A DNA stretch of 7,688 bases from contig JAFULE010000058.1 of NCBI GenBank assembly GCA_017483235.1, positions 1 to 7,688 of the forward strand, given 5' to 3'. Both the position numbers and the translations under genes were made by a program. Below the pieces are notes generated by a model, which saw only the letters and a list, made by a program, of their open reading frames with translations, made no database searches and was not told where the DNA came from. This document shows, in pieces, positions 6,794 through 7,688 of this stretch (position 1 is its first letter; each line of letters starts with the position of its first letter). The DNA comes from Faecalibacterium sp. (lineage in GTDB: Bacteria; Bacillota; Clostridia; Oscillospirales; Ruminococcaceae).

Positions 6794-6804
6794 GGGTGCG
6801 CCGC
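6771..6804 (-). terminator. GC-rich hairpin after dpaB (probable weak terminator)
   Basis: Minus-strand GCGGCGCACCC (6804-6794) pairs with GGGTGTGCCGC (6781-6771) as 11 bp with one G-U wobble. GCCC and GGGC (6791-6788 with 6785-6782) can add inner pairs. On the plus strand the same position is an A-C mismatch, so the structure is better as minus-strand RNA, as expected for a terminator of the dpa genes. The tail CTATAATAATAG is only partly U-rich, so termination may be incomplete. Confidence 0.45.
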
Positions 6805-6827
6805 GGATTTTCCACATTTTAAACCCA

Positions 6828-7433
6828 TCAGCTCAGCAGCACCGGCTGAAACTGCCGCCCCTTCATAGCAAGGGTCAGAGTAGGCTCCAGCAGGGAAAGA
6901 TCAGCCTTCAGACTTTGAGGTTTGTGCAGGCAATCGTCCTGTCCAAAGGGTACAAAATAATAGTTTTTGCGGTTGAGCAGTGCCGCAATGTGCTGGGCCG
7001 AAGCCCCCAGCCCATCGTTGGTGGACACTGCCACCACCACCGGGCAGCCGATACGCAGCAGGCTTTTGGCCCCCAGCGTTACCGGCGTGTTGGAAATGCC
7101 CAGCGCCAGCTTTGCCAACGTGGTGCCGGTGCAGGGGGCAATGACCATGGCATCGGCCAGCCGCTTGGGGCCCAGCGGCTCGGCCCCCTGCAGGGTGGTG
7201 ATGGGCTTATGGCCGGTTTCAGCAGCCAGTCGCTCGGCCCACTGAACGGCGGTGCCAAAGCGGGTATCCTGCCCGGCGGCATTGAAGCTGAGCACCGGCA
7301 GTACCCGCCAGCCGGCCCGGGTCAGCTGCCCGGCAAGGGGCACCGCAGCTTCAAAGGTGCAATAGCTGCCGCACACCGCAAAGGCCACGGTGGGCTGGCG
7401 CGCAGGCGGGGCGGTAAACAGGGTTTCATTCAT
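6828..7433 (-). CDS. dpaB: Dipicolinate synthase subunit B
   Basis: A 201-residue flavoprotein-fold protein (SpoVFB/DpaB). With DpaA it converts the dihydrodipicolinate-branch intermediate of lysine synthesis to dipicolinic acid, made in the mother cell late in sporulation and stored with calcium in the spore core. Diagnostic blocks: CGSYCTFE (21-28), DTRFG (56-60), VIAPCTGTTLAKLA (97-110), GAKSLLR (121-127), STNDGLG (137-143) and YYFVPFGQDD (158-167), all close to characterised DpaB proteins. Length is normal. ATG 7433 is chosen because AAAGGGGAG lies 7 nt before it; the open frame upstream to 7586 is inside dpaA. The start overlaps the end of dpaA by 8 nt, indicating coupled translation of the two subunits. 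The usual family has Ala/Met-Thr before Gly-Ser-Tyr; here it is Val-Cys, a small variation. Very secure identification. Confidence 0.97.
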   Translation of the reverse strand: MNETLFTAPPARQPTVAFAVCGSYCTFEAAVPLAGQLTRAGWRVLPVLSFNAAGQDTRFGTAVQWAERLAAETGHKPITTLQGAEPLGPKRLADAMVIAPCTGTTLAKLALGISNTPVTLGAKSLLRIGCPVVVAVSTNDGLGASAQHIAALLNRKNYYFVPFGQDDCLHKPQSLKADLSLLEPTLTLAMKGRQFQPVLLS

Positions 7434-7688
7434 GGTATTTCTCCCCTTTCGGGCCGGGCGGGGTACGCTCGGCCAAAATTTCCAGCACGGTGGCGGCCAC
7501 ATACTCCCCTGCCGACTCGGGCGCACAAAGGGCAGGCAGGCTGAGCGCGTGCAGCGCGGTGTGCCCCATTGCTTTGGCGGCGGCAAAATCGGTACCGCCG
7601 GGCCGACTGGCCAGATCGACGATCAGGCTTTGCGGCGGCAGCCTTTGCTGCACTGCTTCGGTCAACAGCAGGGCAGGCACTGTGTTTA
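7426..7688 (-). CDS. dpaA: Dipicolinate synthase subunit A, C-terminal fragment (5' end outside window)
   Basis: Only about the last 86 codons are present; the frame is open to the right edge, so the gene is partial, not broken. The visible part begins with the NTVPALLLT block and carries IVDLASRPGGTDF, the most recognisable signature of SpoVFA/DpaA, followed by LPALCAPESAGEYVA, matching the family's Pro-Gly/Ala...AP.(S/T)AG region. DpaA is the NAD(P)-binding, dehydrogenase-like subunit that acts with DpaB to form dipicolinic acid in the mother cell during sporulation. The stop (TGA, 7428-7426) lies within the start of dpaB, an 8-nt overlap. The tail after the family-conserved part (about 15 residues rich in Pro, Lys and Gly) also holds the dpaB ribosome binding site. 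No start or promoter can be assigned here. Confidence 0.92.
   Translation of the reverse strand, partial: NTVPALLLTEAVQQRLPPQSLIVDLASRPGGTDFAAAKAMGHTALHALSLPALCAPESAGEYVAATVLEILAERTPPGPKGEKYHE

Noticed and set aside
6915..7544. Plus-strand open frame of 209 codons opposite dpaB and dpaA.
   Set aside because: It runs antisense across both dpa genes, whose minus-strand family signatures are unmistakable.

Overview
The window reads as a GC-rich stretch of a Gram-positive, endospore-forming chromosome, probably Clostridia (an Oscillospiraceae/Ruminococcaceae-type genome would fit). The grounds are an unmistakable dipicolinate synthase pair (spore-core dipicolinic acid), strong purine-rich Shine-Dalgarno sequences before nearly every gene, a TTG start, and a membrane-anchored low-molecular-weight PBP. 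The lineage is an inference; no rRNA or other marker is present. All eight genes lie on the minus strand, so transcription runs from high to low coordinates.

Layout in transcription order: (1) 7688-7426, the C-terminal end of dipicolinate synthase subunit A (dpaA/spoVFA), cut by the window edge; (2) 7433-6828, subunit B (dpaB/spoVFB), overlapping dpaA by 8 nt; (3) a 101-nt gap with a GC-rich hairpin and a sigma-A-like promoter; (4) 6726-5395, a D-Ala-D-Ala carboxypeptidase with signal peptide and C-terminal membrane anchor, starting at TTG; (5) a 67-nt gap with a promoter overlapping the end of the carboxypeptidase gene and a hairpin next to the next ribosome binding site; (6) 5327-4761, rmlC/rfbC, the dTDP-4-dehydrorhamnose 3,5-epimerase; (7) 4758-3949 and 3937-3197, permease and ATPase of an ABC-2 polysaccharide exporter (Wzm/Wzt or TagG/TagH type); (8) 3105-1192, a 637-residue glycosyltransferase with two GT2 domains; (9) 1176-1, a paralogous two-domain glycosyltransferase cut by the left edge.

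Genes 6 to 9 look like one surface-glycan operon. RmlC makes a precursor of dTDP-L-rhamnose, the paired glycosyltransferases would build a rhamnose-containing (or similar) chain in the cytoplasm, and the ABC exporter would carry it across the membrane. Spacing is tight (2, 11 and 15 nt), except for a 91-nt gap with a hairpin before the first glycosyltransferase gene. The carboxypeptidase trims peptidoglycan stem peptides, and dpaAB belongs to sporulation; these are neighbours rather than obvious partners of the glycan genes.

No mobile element, CRISPR array, tRNA, rRNA or frameshift was seen, and no non-coding stretch exceeds about 100 bases. Nothing here amounts to a clearly new system. The points most worth checking are the tandem glycosyltransferase duplication, the intergenic RNA structures, and the exporter ATPase that lacks a glycan-binding domain.
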